Part shown: one piece after another, positions 25,323 through 34,360 of the stretch
Numbering within the stretch: position 1 is the stretch's first letter
Layout: every line of letters starts with the position of its first letter
Assembly (NCBI RefSeq): GCF_009846885.1
Contig: NZ_WUWM01000008.1
Span: forward strand, 62,001-126,000
Direction of reading: 5' to 3'
DNA: 64,000 nt
Source of the DNA: Paenibacillus puerhi
GTDB taxonomy: Bacteria; Bacillota; Bacilli; Paenibacillales; NBRC-103111
Notes under the pieces: model-generated
What the model was told of the DNA's origin: nothing
The model's input: only the letters and a program-made list of their open reading frames with translations
The model's database searches: none
Position numbers and translations under genes: made by a program

Positions 25323-25661
25323 ATGGAGAATGAACGCTCATTAAAGGATCTGCAGGACGAGGTCCATGCTTACATATCTCAATTTAAGGAAGGCTATTTC
25401 AGTCCTATGTCGATGCTTGCCCGGATGTCGGAGGAGGTTGGAGAGCTGGCCCGGGAGGTGAACCACCAGTTCGGGGAAAAACCGAAGAAGGCGACAGAGG
25501 CCGATAATTCGATCGAGCTGGAGCTGGGCGATATTTTGTTCATTACGATCTGCTTCGCCAATTCTTTGGGTATTGACCTGACGGAAGCGCATGATAAAAT
25601 CATGTATAAATTTCAAACTAGGGATGCGGGCCGTTGGACCAAAATAAACACCGATTCCTAG
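25323..25661 (+). CDS. ypjD: MazG-like nucleotide pyrophosphohydrolase YpjD
   Basis: The 112-residue protein is a short all-alpha NTP pyrophosphatase of the MazG type. The metal-binding pattern is present as EEVGELAREV and, 30-35 residues later, ELGDILFITICFANSLGID. It probably removes non-canonical nucleotides. The SD is weak (GGTGA 13 bases upstream). The neighbours ypjC and dapB match B. subtilis synteny. Confidence 0.9.
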   Translation: MENERSLKDLQDEVHAYISQFKEGYFSPMSMLARMSEEVGELAREVNHQFGEKPKKATEADNSIELELGDILFITICFANSLGIDLTEAHDKIMYKFQTRDAGRWTKINTDS

Positions 25662-25756
25662 CGCGAAACATATGCTGTACTATCACCTCTTTCCGTACGG
25701 CCGTTCTTCGGGTGCCGGCTTTCTCTCCATAGATTAGAGAAGAAGGGGGCGCGGCA

Positions 25757-26332
25757 ATGGACGGCGAGTTTGCGATAAAGAAAGCGTATGAATCGATTTT
25801 GCAGCATGATTTTGAACAGGCGGTCCGCTGGTTCGAGCTTGCGATAGCGATAAAGCCGGACTGCGCTTCCTATCATTATAAGCTGTCCATCACCTACGCT
25901 CGCAGCAACAAGCTGCAGAAGGCTATTCGGCACGCAGCGCAGGCATCTGCGCTCGATCCGCAGGATGAGCATTACTCCTTTCACCTGCAGCATCTGCAGG
26001 CCAAGGCGTTGCTTGTGCAGGCGGAGAGGTTGTTTGAGGATGAGGATTCGGAGCGGTTATGGCTGGCTGTGTCGCTTGTCAAACGGGCTGCGGAGATGGA
26101 CCCGCTGTCTCTAGAAGCTTTCCTGCTGATGGCTATCGCTTATGCCAGGCTGGACGAATATCATCTGGCGATTCGAGCCGTAAAGGAATTGCTGAAGCTG
26201 GATCCCGCACATTCGATCGGAATCCGGCTGCTCTCGGAATACGAACTTAAGTGGAAAAATTATATGCAGCGTACTTCAACATCGGGAGTGCAGAAAGTGA
26301 GGAAGCAGGAACATGGAGCAAGCGAACATTAG
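25757..26332 (+). CDS. Tetratricopeptide repeat protein, 191 residues
   Basis: At least three TPR-like helical pairs are visible (AVRWFELAIAIKPDCASYHY, then AIRHAAQASALDPQDEHYSF and AYARLDEYHLAIRAVKELLKLDPAH). There is no signal peptide, so it is cytoplasmic and probably a scaffold or adaptor. It has no equivalent at this place in B. subtilis. Its 3' end overlaps the start of dapB by 20 bases in another frame, suggesting translational coupling. SD GAAGGGGG. Confidence 0.8.
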   Translation: MDGEFAIKKAYESILQHDFEQAVRWFELAIAIKPDCASYHYKLSITYARSNKLQKAIRHAAQASALDPQDEHYSFHLQHLQAKALLVQAERLFEDEDSERLWLAVSLVKRAAEMDPLSLEAFLLMAIAYARLDEYHLAIRAVKELLKLDPAHSIGIRLLSEYELKWKNYMQRTSTSGVQKVRKQEHGASEH

Positions 26333-27119
26333 AGTAGCGGTAGCTGGAGCAAGCGGCCGTATGGGACGAGAGGTTGTCAAAATGGTTTTGGCCGATCCGG
26401 AGCTGGAGCTGGTGGCTGCGGTAGCCCGTTCCGCCAAGCAGACGGATGCAGGTACGCTGGTCGGGGCGGAAGCCTGCGGTATCCCCGTGACGGATGATCT
26501 GGAGCTGGCGCTTGTAGAGTCCAGGCCGGATGTGCTTGTCGACTTTACGACGCCTCAATCGGCTGCGGCTCATACGCGTCTTGCCATCAAGCATAAGGTT
26601 CGTCCCGTGATGGGCACGACTGGCTTCACACCTCAGGATATCGAGGAGCTGGACAAGCTGTGCAAAGAGAGCGGAATCGGCGGCCTCATCGCACCTAACT
26701 TCTCCATCGGCGCTATTCTGATGATGAAATTTGCAGCTCAGGCTGCTAAATATATGCCTCATGTCGAAATTATCGAATATCATGGCGATCAGAAGCTGGA
26801 TGCGCCTTCGGGCACCTCGGTAAAAACGGCCGAGATGATCTCGCAGGTACGGGGCGAGCTTCGTCAAGGCAACCCTAAGGAAGAAGAGACCATTGAAGGC
26901 GCTCGCGGCGGTTATTATGACGGCTTCCGGATACATAGCGTCAGATTGCCCGGCATTTTCGCCCAGCAGGAGGTCGTGTTCGGCGATTTCGGACAGACGC
27001 TCAAGATTCGCCATGATTCCTACGAGCGGGCAGGCTACATGCCGGGGGTTAACGTTGCGGTCAAAAAGGTTATGACCTACGAGGGTTTGATTTACGGCTT
27101 CGAGCATTTTATCGACTAA
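26313..27119 (+). CDS. dapB: 4-hydroxy-tetrahydrodipicolinate reductase
   Basis: DapB reduces the dihydrodipicolinate intermediate in the diaminopimelate/lysine pathway, which also supplies cell wall and dipicolinate. The 268-residue protein has the nucleotide-binding VAGASGRMGREVV at its N-terminus and the catalytic segment IIEYHGDQKLDAPSGT. The usual His-His pair is His-Gly here, with the catalytic first histidine and the lysine four residues later kept. It starts inside the preceding TPR gene. Confidence 0.96.
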   Translation: MEQANIRVAVAGASGRMGREVVKMVLADPELELVAAVARSAKQTDAGTLVGAEACGIPVTDDLELALVESRPDVLVDFTTPQSAAAHTRLAIKHKVRPVMGTTGFTPQDIEELDKLCKESGIGGLIAPNFSIGAILMMKFAAQAAKYMPHVEIIEYHGDQKLDAPSGTSVKTAEMISQVRGELRQGNPKEEETIEGARGGYYDGFRIHSVRLPGIFAQQEVVFGDFGQTLKIRHDSYERAGYMPGVNVAVKKVMTYEGLIYGFEHFID

Positions 27120-27134
27120 CGTCTGGGAATGCAT

Positions 27135-27183
27135 GAGGGGACAGTCGGGCGGTCCGAACGGACGGTTTCCGTGTCCTCGTTTT
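27135..27183 (+). terminator. Imperfect terminator after dapB
   Basis: GAGG-GGACA (from 27135) can pair, with a bulge, with TGTCCTC (27172-27178), enclosing an inner GTCCG/CGGAC hairpin and followed by a T-run. It would separate dapB from mgsA. Confidence 0.5.
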
Positions 27184-27224
27184 TCCATACGGAAAGCAGG
27201 ATATCCTAAGGAGGATCATCGTCT

Positions 27225-27650
27225 ATGGCAATGAACATTGCACTTATCGCGCATGACCGCAAAAAAGACGAAATGGTGAATTTTGTAATCGCCTATGAGC
27301 ATGTATTCGAGCATCATCGCCTGTTTGCGACCGGAACGACGGGAACACGCATCATGGAGCAGACGAATCTTCAGGTACATCGCTTCATGTCGGGACCGCT
27401 AGGGGGCGATCAGCAGATCGGAGCATTGGTTGCGACCAATGAGATGGATCTGATTATTTTCTTGCGGGATCCTTTGATGGCACAGCCGCATGAGCCCGAT
27501 ATCATTGCTTTGCTTCGCTTATGCGATGTTCAGGGCATACCTTGTGCAACGAATATTGCGACCGGCGAGATCTTGGTCAAGGCGCTGGACCGGGGAGATT
27601 TTGCTTGGCGGGAGCTTGTCCATAAGTACAAGCCCGGTGTGGAAGAATGA
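27225..27650 (+). CDS. mgsA: Methylglyoxal synthase
   Basis: MgsA converts dihydroxyacetone phosphate to methylglyoxal, a bypass that relieves phosphate starvation of the triose pool. The 141-residue protein has [13 protein letters not shown] at its N-terminus, the phosphate-binding [21 protein letters not shown], and [10 protein letters not shown] with a catalytic aspartate. A full AAGGAGG SD is present. The stop overlaps bshB1, so methylglyoxal production and bacillithiol synthesis, which detoxifies it, are coupled as in B. subtilis. Confidence 0.96.
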   Translation: MAMNIALIAHDRKKDEMVNFVIAYEHVFEHHRLFATGTTGTRIMEQTNLQVHRFMSGPLGGDQQIGALVATNEMDLIIFLRDPLMAQPHEPDIIALLRLCDVQGIPCATNIATGEILVKALDRGDFAWRELVHKYKPGVEE

Positions 27651-28342
27651 GCCCGGGGCTGGATATTCTGGTCTTCGGCGCCCATGCGGACGATGCGGAG
27701 ATCGGGATGGGCGGCACCATAGCCAAGCAGGCAGAGGCGGGCTGCCGTATCGGCATATGCGACCTGACGCTTGCGGAGATGTCCTCCAACGGCACGGTGG
27801 AAAGCAGGCGTGAGGAAGCTTCCGCGGCAGCAGAAGTACTCGGTCTGGCAGCTAGAAGCAATCTGGAGCTGCCGGATCGGGGGCTTGTCTCGGCGCCCGC
27901 TTTCATCGAACGCATCGTTGCCGAGATTCGCCTGCACCGTCCGCGCATCGTGTTCGCGCCTTATTGGGAGGATCGTCATCCCGATCATATCGCGTGCAGC
28001 CATCTGGTACAGGAAGCCGTATTTAATGCCAAGCTGCGCAAGTATATGCCGGGGGTGCCGGCGCATAACGTAGAACAGACTTACTTTTATTTTATTAACG
28101 ATACGGTTGAGCCGGATGTGATGATCGATGTCAGCGCAGTCTATGCGACCAAGCAAGCGGCATTGCGCGCCTACCGTTCGCAGTTCCAGACGACGGGCAG
28201 CGATGTAGTACGGACGCCGTTGAATCAAGGCTATTTGGAGCGGGTGGAAGCTCGGGACTCCCTCCTCGGTCAGAAGCGATCTGTTGCTTATGCAGAGGGG
28301 TTCAAGACGAAGCTCCCTTACATGCCCGTTCGATTTCTGTAA
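27647..28342 (+). CDS. bshB1: Bacillithiol biosynthesis deacetylase BshB1
   Basis: This zinc-dependent LmbE/PIG-L deacetylase removes the acetyl group from GlcNAc-malate, the second step of bacillithiol synthesis. The 231-residue protein has the zinc motif [13 protein letters not shown] near the N-terminus and the third ligand in [13 protein letters not shown]. It overlaps the mgsA stop (ATGA) and is followed by bshA. Confidence 0.95.
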   Translation: MSPGLDILVFGAHADDAEIGMGGTIAKQAEAGCRIGICDLTLAEMSSNGTVESRREEASAAAEVLGLAARSNLELPDRGLVSAPAFIERIVAEIRLHRPRIVFAPYWEDRHPDHIACSHLVQEAVFNAKLRKYMPGVPAHNVEQTYFYFINDTVEPDVMIDVSAVYATKQAALRAYRSQFQTTGSDVVRTPLNQGYLERVEARDSLLGQKRSVAYAEGFKTKLPYMPVRFL

Positions 28343-28372
28343 GATGTGTATATCCGAAAGGAGGCAGCAACC

Positions 28373-29539
28373 ATGGATCGGTTGAAAATCGGCATTACCT
28401 GTTATCCTACGCTCGGGGGCTCCGGCGTGGTAGCGACCGAGCTTGGCAAGCTGCTGGCGGAGAAGGGGCATCAGGTACATTTTATTACGCACAGCATGCC
28501 CTTTCGACTGGGCAAGTTCGATAAAAATATTTTTTATCACGAGGTCGAGGTCAACGACTACTACGTGTTCAAATACCCCCCTTACGACTTATCGCTGGCA
28601 AGCAAGCTGGCCCAGGTCGTGAAGCAGCAGCAGCTTGATCTGCTCCATGTGCATTATGCTATTCCTCATGCGGTCTGCGCCCTGCTGGCGAAGCAAATGG
28701 TCGGACCTGAGCTCAAGGTCGTCACGACGCTGCACGGTACGGATATTACCGTGCTGGCGCAGGATGAATCGTTGAGCGATCTGATCCGCTACGCGATCAA
28801 CGGAAGCGATGCGGTGACGGCTGTGTCGGAGGACTTGATCCGGGAGACCAGGCAGCTCCTCGGGATCGAAAAGCCAATCGAGCTTGCCTATAATTTTGTC
28901 GATAAGCGGGTTTATTACCCCCGCGAGGTGGCTAACCTGCGCAAGGAATTCGCCCACCCCGACGAAAAAATTCTGATCCATATCTCGAACTTCCGTCCGG
29001 TCAAGCGAGTGACGGATGTCGTCGAGATCTTTGACCAGGTTCGCAAAGAGGTGCCGGCGCGGCTTCTCTTCGTAGGCGAGGGCCCCGAGCTGTCCAAGGT
29101 GCTTTGTCAGGTGAAGGAGCGGGGATTGCTGGACCGGGTGACCTTCTGCGGAAAGCAGGACGATGTGGCTCAGCTGCTGTCCTTGGCCGATCTCATGCTG
29201 CTTCCTTCCGAGAAGGAGAGCTTCGGATTGGTGGCCTTGGAGGCGATGGCCTGCGGCGTGCCTACGATCGCCTCGAATGCCGGCGGTATTCCCGAGCTTA
29301 TTACCCATGGCGAAACCGGCTATCTGGCGGAGATCGGCGATGTGGACCTGATGTCTCAACTGGCGATCGGTTTGCTCAAAAACGAATCGGCTTATCGGGC
29401 GATGCGAGAAGCTTGTCTGCATCGCGCCCGCTACACGTTTTGCAATGATGTGATCACCAGACAATACGAGGCTCTGTACTACAAAGTGCTCGGCCGGCCG
29501 GTTCCGCTTGCGCTCAGCGAGAAGCCTTTGCAGTGCTGA
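28373..29539 (+). CDS. bshA: N-acetyl-alpha-D-glucosaminyl L-malate synthase BshA
   Basis: This GT4 glycosyltransferase makes GlcNAc-malate from UDP-GlcNAc and malate, the first step of bacillithiol synthesis. ATG 28373 is the start: an AAAGGAGG SD precedes it, and the product begins [18 protein letters not shown] like its homologues. The 388-residue protein has two Rossmann domains, with the C-terminal donor-binding segment [20 protein letters not shown] near residue 280. The end is close to cca. Confidence 0.95.
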   Translation: MDRLKIGITCYPTLGGSGVVATELGKLLAEKGHQVHFITHSMPFRLGKFDKNIFYHEVEVNDYYVFKYPPYDLSLASKLAQVVKQQQLDLLHVHYAIPHAVCALLAKQMVGPELKVVTTLHGTDITVLAQDESLSDLIRYAINGSDAVTAVSEDLIRETRQLLGIEKPIELAYNFVDKRVYYPREVANLRKEFAHPDEKILIHISNFRPVKRVTDVVEIFDQVRKEVPARLLFVGEGPELSKVLCQVKERGLLDRVTFCGKQDDVAQLLSLADLMLLPSEKESFGLVALEAMACGVPTIASNAGGIPELITHGETGYLAEIGDVDLMSQLAIGLLKNESAYRAMREACLHRARYTFCNDVITRQYEALYYKVLGRPVPLALSEKPLQC

Positions 29540-29553
29540 AGAGGGAAGGGAAC

Positions 29554-30843
29554 ATGATGGAATCGGCCGATCAAGGCCTGCTGAAGGACAAAGCCATGCA
29601 GATCATCGCCAGGCTGGAGGAGGCCGGTCATCAGGCGTATCTGGTCGGAGGCTGCGTCCGGGACGAGTGGCTCGGAAGGCCTGTCAAGGATTACGACATT
29701 GCTACTTCCGCCCTTCCCGAACGGGTCGAGGAACTGTTCGAGCGGACGATCCCTACCGGCCTGCAGCATGGCACCGTTACCGTGGTCGTCGACCGCTTGC
29801 CATTTGAGGTCACCACGTTCCGGAAGGAAGCCGGGTATGCCGATTATCGGCGCCCGGCATCGGTGGAATATATCGAGGTGCTTGAGGAGGACCTGCGGCG
29901 TCGCGATTTTACGATGAATGCGATGGCGATGGACGGTCGAGGGAGAATTCTTGACCCGTTCGGCGGACAGGTCGATCTGGACCATGGGGTGTTAAGATGC
30001 GTCGGATCAGCGGCTGAACGCTTCTCCGAGGATGCGCTGCGGATGCTGCGCGGTATCCGATTCGCAGCGGAGTATGGGCTCGAAGTAGAAGCGGAGTCGT
30101 GGACAGCCTTGGCGGCCTCCGCCCCCTTGCTGGCGCATATAGCGCTAGAGCGCGTCCGCGCCGAGCTGGAACGCATGATGGGCGGAAGCGATCCGAGCCG
30201 GGCGCTCCGGCTGCTCGGGCGAAGCAGGCTGCTGGGGCATACGAAAGCCGGGCTTCTGTGGGCAAGGCTGCCGGAGCATCTGGACGATTGGCCGGACCTG
30301 GGGAAACTGACCTCTGCCGAGCAAAGGATCGCCTATGTGTATGGAAGGCTGGATGCTCCAGTAAAGGACTGCGCAGCCGATCTGAAGCTGTTGACCTTCT
30401 CGGGCAAGCAGATTGACGCGATAACCGCTTTACTGGCCGCCCGCAGCTGGCTCCAGGAATTCCCGCCTTGCGATTCCTCCGCAGTCCGGACGGTTTGGCA
30501 GCGGGCCGCCATACGATACGGCAAGTCTACGCTTCATGCGCTGCTTAACCTTTACAGGCTCGATCCCGCTTTTGCCGGCGAAGCCCGTTCTGCCGTGCCA
30601 ATATGGATCGAAAGCGGCGAAACCTGGCTGGAGCAGATGCCTGCAGCCTCGCTGCAAGAGCTGGCGGTCACCGGACAAGACATTCTGGAGAGGCTGCAGA
30701 CCCGCGGAGGCCCGTGGACGGGGAAGCTCTTGCAGCGGCTGCTGGAGCGAACGGCGCTTGGACTTCTGCCAAATGACAAGGAGGCTTTGCTCCAGGCCGC
30801 TTTGGCGGAATATGATGAATACCGGGAGACAGACAAATTATGA
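29554..30843 (+). CDS. cca: CCA tRNA nucleotidyltransferase
   Basis: This enzyme adds or repairs the 3' CCA of tRNAs. I take ATG 29554 (SD GAGGGAAGGG) as the start; ATG 29557 is equally possible. The roughly 429-residue class II enzyme has the catalytic GGCVRDEWLGRPVKDYDIATS with the DYD carboxylates, the DLRRRDFTMNAMAMD motif, and EDALRMLRGIRFAAEYG. The C-terminal half is helical and divergent, as usual. The stop overlaps birA. Confidence 0.95.
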   Translation: MMESADQGLLKDKAMQIIARLEEAGHQAYLVGGCVRDEWLGRPVKDYDIATSALPERVEELFERTIPTGLQHGTVTVVVDRLPFEVTTFRKEAGYADYRRPASVEYIEVLEEDLRRRDFTMNAMAMDGRGRILDPFGGQVDLDHGVLRCVGSAAERFSEDALRMLRGIRFAAEYGLEVEAESWTALAASAPLLAHIALERVRAELERMMGGSDPSRALRLLGRSRLLGHTKAGLLWARLPEHLDDWPDLGKLTSAEQRIAYVYGRLDAPVKDCAADLKLLTFSGKQIDAITALLAARSWLQEFPPCDSSAVRTVWQRAAIRYGKSTLHALLNLYRLDPAFAGEARSAVPIWIESGETWLEQMPAASLQELAVTGQDILERLQTRGGPWTGKLLQRLLERTALGLLPNDKEALLQAALAEYDEYRETDKL

Positions 30844-31811
30844 CGGATACATTAATCGAGCTGTTCGAGCAATCGAACGGCGCTTTTATTTCAGGAGAAC
30901 GGCTAAGCGGGATATTGGGAGTCAGCCGGACGGCCGTCTGGAAGCAGATCGAGCGTCTGAAGCAGCAGGGCTATCTATTCGAATCGGTCCCCCGCAAAGG
31001 GTACCGGCTCTTGTCCGCTCCGGAGAAGTTCCCTCTGCCTTCCTTTTTGACTAATCTTCGGACCGAGGTATTCGGCAGACAGCTGAAGTATGTCGAGGAA
31101 GTAGAATCGACCCAAGCTGTAGCTCAGCGGCTTATACAAGATGGGGCTGCCGAAGGGCTGCTGGTGCTTGCGGAGCGGCAGACGGCAGGGAGAGGACGGC
31201 TCGGACGCAGATGGCATTCGCCCAAGGGCAAAGGGTTATGGTTCAGTCTCGTTCTGAAGCCTGACTGGCTGAATATGGCCCGGACTCCACAGCTTACTTT
31301 GCTGACAGCCGTTGCCTTATGCCGAGCGGTACGGTCCGTAACCTCGCTGGATGCCGGCATCAAGTGGCCCAACGATCTGCTGGTAGACGGAAAAAAGGTC
31401 GGCGGCATCCTGCTCGAAGCCAGCGTGGAGAATGGCACCTTAACCCATGTTATTGCCGGCATAGGAATCAGCGTGAACCTGACGCCTGCAGACTATCCGG
31501 ACGAGCTCCTGGAGAAAGCAACCTCACTCTGCATCGCAGCCGGAAGAAAGATCGACAGGGCAGAGCTGCTCGCCGCGGTGCTCGCCGAATGGGAACGGCT
31601 GTACAAGCTGTACCGGGAAGAGGGCTTCGCACCGGTTAAGCTTCTATGGGAGGCGCTGACGGTGTCGCTAGGAAGAGAGATCGTGTGCACGACGCCACAC
31701 GGCCAGGCTCGCGGCTTCGCGGAGCGAATCGACGACCAGGGCGCTCTGATTCTGCGGCTAGAGGACGGCTCCCGGCAGACTTTATATTCCGGAGATATCG
31801 ATTTTAGATGA
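30840..31811 (+). CDS. birA: Biotin protein ligase / biotin operon repressor BirA
   Basis: The bifunctional 323-residue form has an N-terminal winged helix (residues 1-65; LSGILGVSRTAVWKQIERLKQ), which in B. subtilis represses biotin genes, and a ligase domain with the biotinyl-adenylate loop GRGRLGRRWHSP followed by GKGLWFSLVLKP. IKWPNDLLVDGKKVGGIL carries the catalytic lysine. It biotinylates acetyl-CoA carboxylase and pyruvate carboxylase. The ATGA overlap with cca and synteny with panB are conserved. Confidence 0.95.
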   Translation: MTDTLIELFEQSNGAFISGERLSGILGVSRTAVWKQIERLKQQGYLFESVPRKGYRLLSAPEKFPLPSFLTNLRTEVFGRQLKYVEEVESTQAVAQRLIQDGAAEGLLVLAERQTAGRGRLGRRWHSPKGKGLWFSLVLKPDWLNMARTPQLTLLTAVALCRAVRSVTSLDAGIKWPNDLLVDGKKVGGILLEASVENGTLTHVIAGIGISVNLTPADYPDELLEKATSLCIAAGRKIDRAELLAAVLAEWERLYKLYREEGFAPVKLLWEALTVSLGREIVCTTPHGQARGFAERIDDQGALILRLEDGSRQTLYSGDIDFR

Positions 31812-31836
31812 CATCCGGTATCGGTTTTGTTACAAT
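31808..31836 (+). promoter_or_regulatory. Putative promoter of panBCD
   Basis: ATGACA (31808-31813) and TACAAT (31831-31836), 17 bases apart, overlap the birA stop codon. They would give a leader of about 320 bases before panB. Confidence 0.6.
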
Positions 31837-31883
31837 AACAGGTATCTACTTTTCGAATAGTTCGGCAGCGCTAGGCTCGGCTC

Positions 31884-31918
31884 GTTGGGGCGGCATCCGT
31901 ATCGGAGCTGCACCCGGC
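31884..31918 (+). promoter_or_regulatory. Candidate pan RNA motif in the panBCD leader
   Basis: A stem-loop forms from GGGGCGGC (31887-31894) with GCTGC (31907-31911) and CCC (31913-31915), topped by TCCG/CGGA with a TAT loop. Two adenines are left unpaired: A31895 on the 5' side and A31912 on the 3' side. A hairpin with two bulged adenosines upstream of panB is the description of the pan motif known from Firmicutes, including B. subtilis. The match is by structure and gene context only. Confidence 0.5.
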
Positions 31919-32045
31919 TAGCGGGCAGCGGACTGCCAGGTATAGAATCGAATAGTTGCTTCTAAAGCTTGCTTACTTAATGTCGGATTCTGCTCTGAGC
32001 CTAACGGACCGAGACAGAAGGATCATGGGATGAATTTGTCATGTG

Positions 32046-32088
32046 AACCTTTTGGCTCTCGATCGTGGAGGGACTGGAAGGTTTTTTT
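32046..32088 (+). terminator. Possible attenuator in the panBCD leader
   Basis: AACCTT (32046-32051) pairs with AAGGTT (32078-32083), with a partly paired interior, and seven Ts overlap and follow the 3' arm. It lies after the pan-motif-like hairpin and before panB, so it could make the leader a transcription attenuator. The remainder of 31919-32045 shows a small GGCAG/CTGCC hairpin and nothing else I recognise. Confidence 0.5.
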
Positions 32089-32165
32089 GCGTAGCTGCAA
32101 CAATCCGGCGTACAAACGTTAATACTAAAGTCTATCGACCAACATGGGAAAGCAGGTGCTGTTCT

Positions 32166-33023
32166 ATGGAAACGCGCAAACCGATTACGACGGCCAGACT
32201 GCGCAAGATGAAAGAGGAAAAGTCGCCGATCAGCGTAGTTACCGCCTATGATTATCCGTCAGCTATGCTGGCCGAGCAAGCCGGGGTTGAGGTGCTGCTG
32301 GTCGGGGATTCACTCGGCAATGTCGTGCTGGGGTATGATACGACCGTGCCCGTAACCCTGGACGATATCTTGCATCATACGAAAGCAGTCACGCGGGCGG
32401 CAAAAACCAGCTTTGTGGTGGCCGATCTTCCGTTTGCCACGTACCATGGCAGTCTGGATCAAACGCTTCGCAACGCGGCCCGGCTGATGCAGGAGGGGCT
32501 GGCTAAAGCCGTGAAGCTTGAAGGAGGAGCGGAGATTGCTCCTGCCGTTCAAGCCCTCGTGAGGGCGGGCATACCGGTTATGGCCCATCTGGGACTGACG
32601 CCCCAATCGATTCATCAGATCGGCGGGTTCAAGGTGCAGGGGAAAACGAACGAGCAGGCGAAGAAGCTGCTGGACGATGCCAGAGCGCTGGAAGAGGCGG
32701 GCGCCTTCTCGGTCGTTCTGGAGCTTGTGACCGATGAGCTCGCCAGAGAAGTGACCGATGCGATATCGATCCCTACGATCGGCATCGGGGCGGGAGCGTC
32801 CTGTGACGGGCAGGTGCTGGTCTTCCACGATCTGCTCGGCTTCGCGGCGGATACCCAGCCTAAGCGGATGGTGAAGGAATACGCTGCAGTCGGCAGCATG
32901 ATCCGCGGCGCACTTCAGCAGTATGTGCAAGAGGTGAAATCCCGTCAGTTTCCAGCTGAGCAGCATACCTTTCATCGGCCGGAGGATGTCGCAGTCCATC
33001 TTTACGGAGGGGGGAACTCCTGA
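32166..33023 (+). CDS. panB: 3-methyl-2-oxobutanoate hydroxymethyltransferase
   Basis: PanB makes ketopantoate from ketoisovalerate and methylene-tetrahydrofolate. The start is ATG 32166, giving the family-like METRKPITTARLRKMKEE. An in-frame ATG at 32043 would begin inside the leader terminator. The 285-residue barrel has VTAYDYPSAMLAEQAG, VGDSLGNVVLGYDTT with the metal-binding aspartate, and VKLEGG. The SD is modest (AAAGCAGGTG). panC overlaps its stop. Confidence 0.95.
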   Translation: METRKPITTARLRKMKEEKSPISVVTAYDYPSAMLAEQAGVEVLLVGDSLGNVVLGYDTTVPVTLDDILHHTKAVTRAAKTSFVVADLPFATYHGSLDQTLRNAARLMQEGLAKAVKLEGGAEIAPAVQALVRAGIPVMAHLGLTPQSIHQIGGFKVQGKTNEQAKKLLDDARALEEAGAFSVVLELVTDELAREVTDAISIPTIGIGAGASCDGQVLVFHDLLGFAADTQPKRMVKEYAAVGSMIRGALQQYVQEVKSRQFPAEQHTFHRPEDVAVHLYGGGNS

Positions 33024-33892
33024 TGCAAGTGATTACGGCTATCTCCGAGCTCAGGTCTGTTATACGGGCCGCCAGGGTGAAACAGCCTGCCCTTCAGGTT
33101 GGGTTCGTTCCAACCATGGGCTTTCTGCATGAAGGGCATGCCTCGCTTCTCAAGGCGGCGCGGGATCAATGCGAGCTCGTCGTTCTAAGTATTTTTGTGA
33201 ACCCGCTTCAGTTCGGTCCCAATGAAGATTTCGAACGCTACCCCCGGGATGAAAAGCGGGATCTGGCCATCGCGGCCGAGGCGGGGACCGATATCGTTTT
33301 CATGCCTCAAGTAGCCGAGATGTACCCCTCGCCGATACGAACCACGGTGTCGGTGAGCGAGGTGACACGGCGCTTATGCGGCGCTTCCCGCCCCGGCCAC
33401 TTTGACGGCGTCGCTACCGTCGTGACGAAGCTGCTGAATATGGTGCAGCCGGACTATGCGTATTTTGGAATGAAGGACGCGCAGCAGGTCGCAGTCATCG
33501 AGCAGATGGTGCAGGATTTGAACATACCCGTTCATATCGTGGCCTGTCCGACCTTGCGCGAGGCCGACGGATTGGCCAAGAGCTCGCGCAATGTTTATTT
33601 GAACGAGGAGCAACGAGCGCAGGCCGTTCAGCTGAGCGCCGCGCTGCGCAAGGCTCGATCTGCCGTGGAGGAGAGCTGGAGGCATCTGACTCCCCGCGAA
33701 GTCGAGGAGCAGGTCCGGGAGGAAATCGCCCGGGCGCCGCTGGCCGACATTGATTATGTCGAGGTGCTGGACTACCCGTCCTTGCAGACAATCGACACGT
33801 TCGTCAGCTCCAGGCGGGTCATTATCGCTGTAGCCGTCAAATTCGGGAATACCCGGCTGATCGACAATGTTGTCATTCCTATCCAGTCCTGA
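33023..33892 (+). CDS. panC: Pantoate-beta-alanine ligase
   Basis: This ATP-dependent ligase joins pantoate and beta-alanine. The 289-residue protein has the nucleotidyltransferase signature VPTMGFLHEGHASLL, FVNPLQFGPNEDFERYPR, FGMKDAQQVAVIEQM and a KSSRN motif equivalent to KMSKS. Its start shares a base with the panB stop. Confidence 0.96.
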   Translation: MQVITAISELRSVIRAARVKQPALQVGFVPTMGFLHEGHASLLKAARDQCELVVLSIFVNPLQFGPNEDFERYPRDEKRDLAIAAEAGTDIVFMPQVAEMYPSPIRTTVSVSEVTRRLCGASRPGHFDGVATVVTKLLNMVQPDYAYFGMKDAQQVAVIEQMVQDLNIPVHIVACPTLREADGLAKSSRNVYLNEEQRAQAVQLSAALRKARSAVEESWRHLTPREVEEQVREEIARAPLADIDYVEVLDYPSLQTIDTFVSSRRVIIAVAVKFGNTRLIDNVVIPIQS

Positions 33893-33904
33893 GGAGGAGA
33901 ACTT

Positions 33905-34288
33905 ATGTTTCGAACTATGCTGAAAGCTAAAATCCACCGTGCCACAGTCACGGAAGCCAATCTGAATTATGTAGGCAGCATCACGATCGATCAGGATCTG
34001 CTGGATTCTGTCGATATGCTCCCCAATGAAAAGGTACAAATCGTCAATAATAATAACGGTGCCCGGTTCGAAACCTATATCATTCCCGGTCCGCGAGGCT
34101 CAGGCGTGATCTGTCTGAACGGAGCGGCTGCCCGCATGGTACAGCCTGGCGACAAGGTCATTATTCTGTCTTACGCGATGATGACGGACGAAGAGGCCCG
34201 TCGTCATGTTCCGAGCATTGCCATCATGGGCGACAATAATGAAATCGTCAGTATTCTGAAGGAAGAAATTCATTCCACCGTATTGTAA
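33905..34288 (+). CDS. panD: Aspartate 1-decarboxylase
   Basis: PanD decarboxylates aspartate to beta-alanine and is activated by self-cleavage to give a pyruvoyl cofactor. The 127-residue proenzyme has the cleavage site between Gly24 and Ser25 in YVGSITID, and the later [29 protein letters not shown]. It completes panBCD. Confidence 0.97.
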   Translation: MFRTMLKAKIHRATVTEANLNYVGSITIDQDLLDSVDMLPNEKVQIVNNNNGARFETYIIPGPRGSGVICLNGAAARMVQPGDKVIILSYAMMTDEEARRHVPSIAIMGDNNEIVSILKEEIHSTVL

Positions 34289-34360
34289 ACCGCATGAAAA
34301 CCGTCGGGGCGACGCACAATGAATATACCCATACCAAGCGAGCAAAGGTGGGATGTGCGT

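Noticed and set aside
32043-32165. N-terminal extension of PanB from ATG 32043
   Set aside because: The first 41 codons would be translated from the leader terminator and have no counterpart in PanB proteins.
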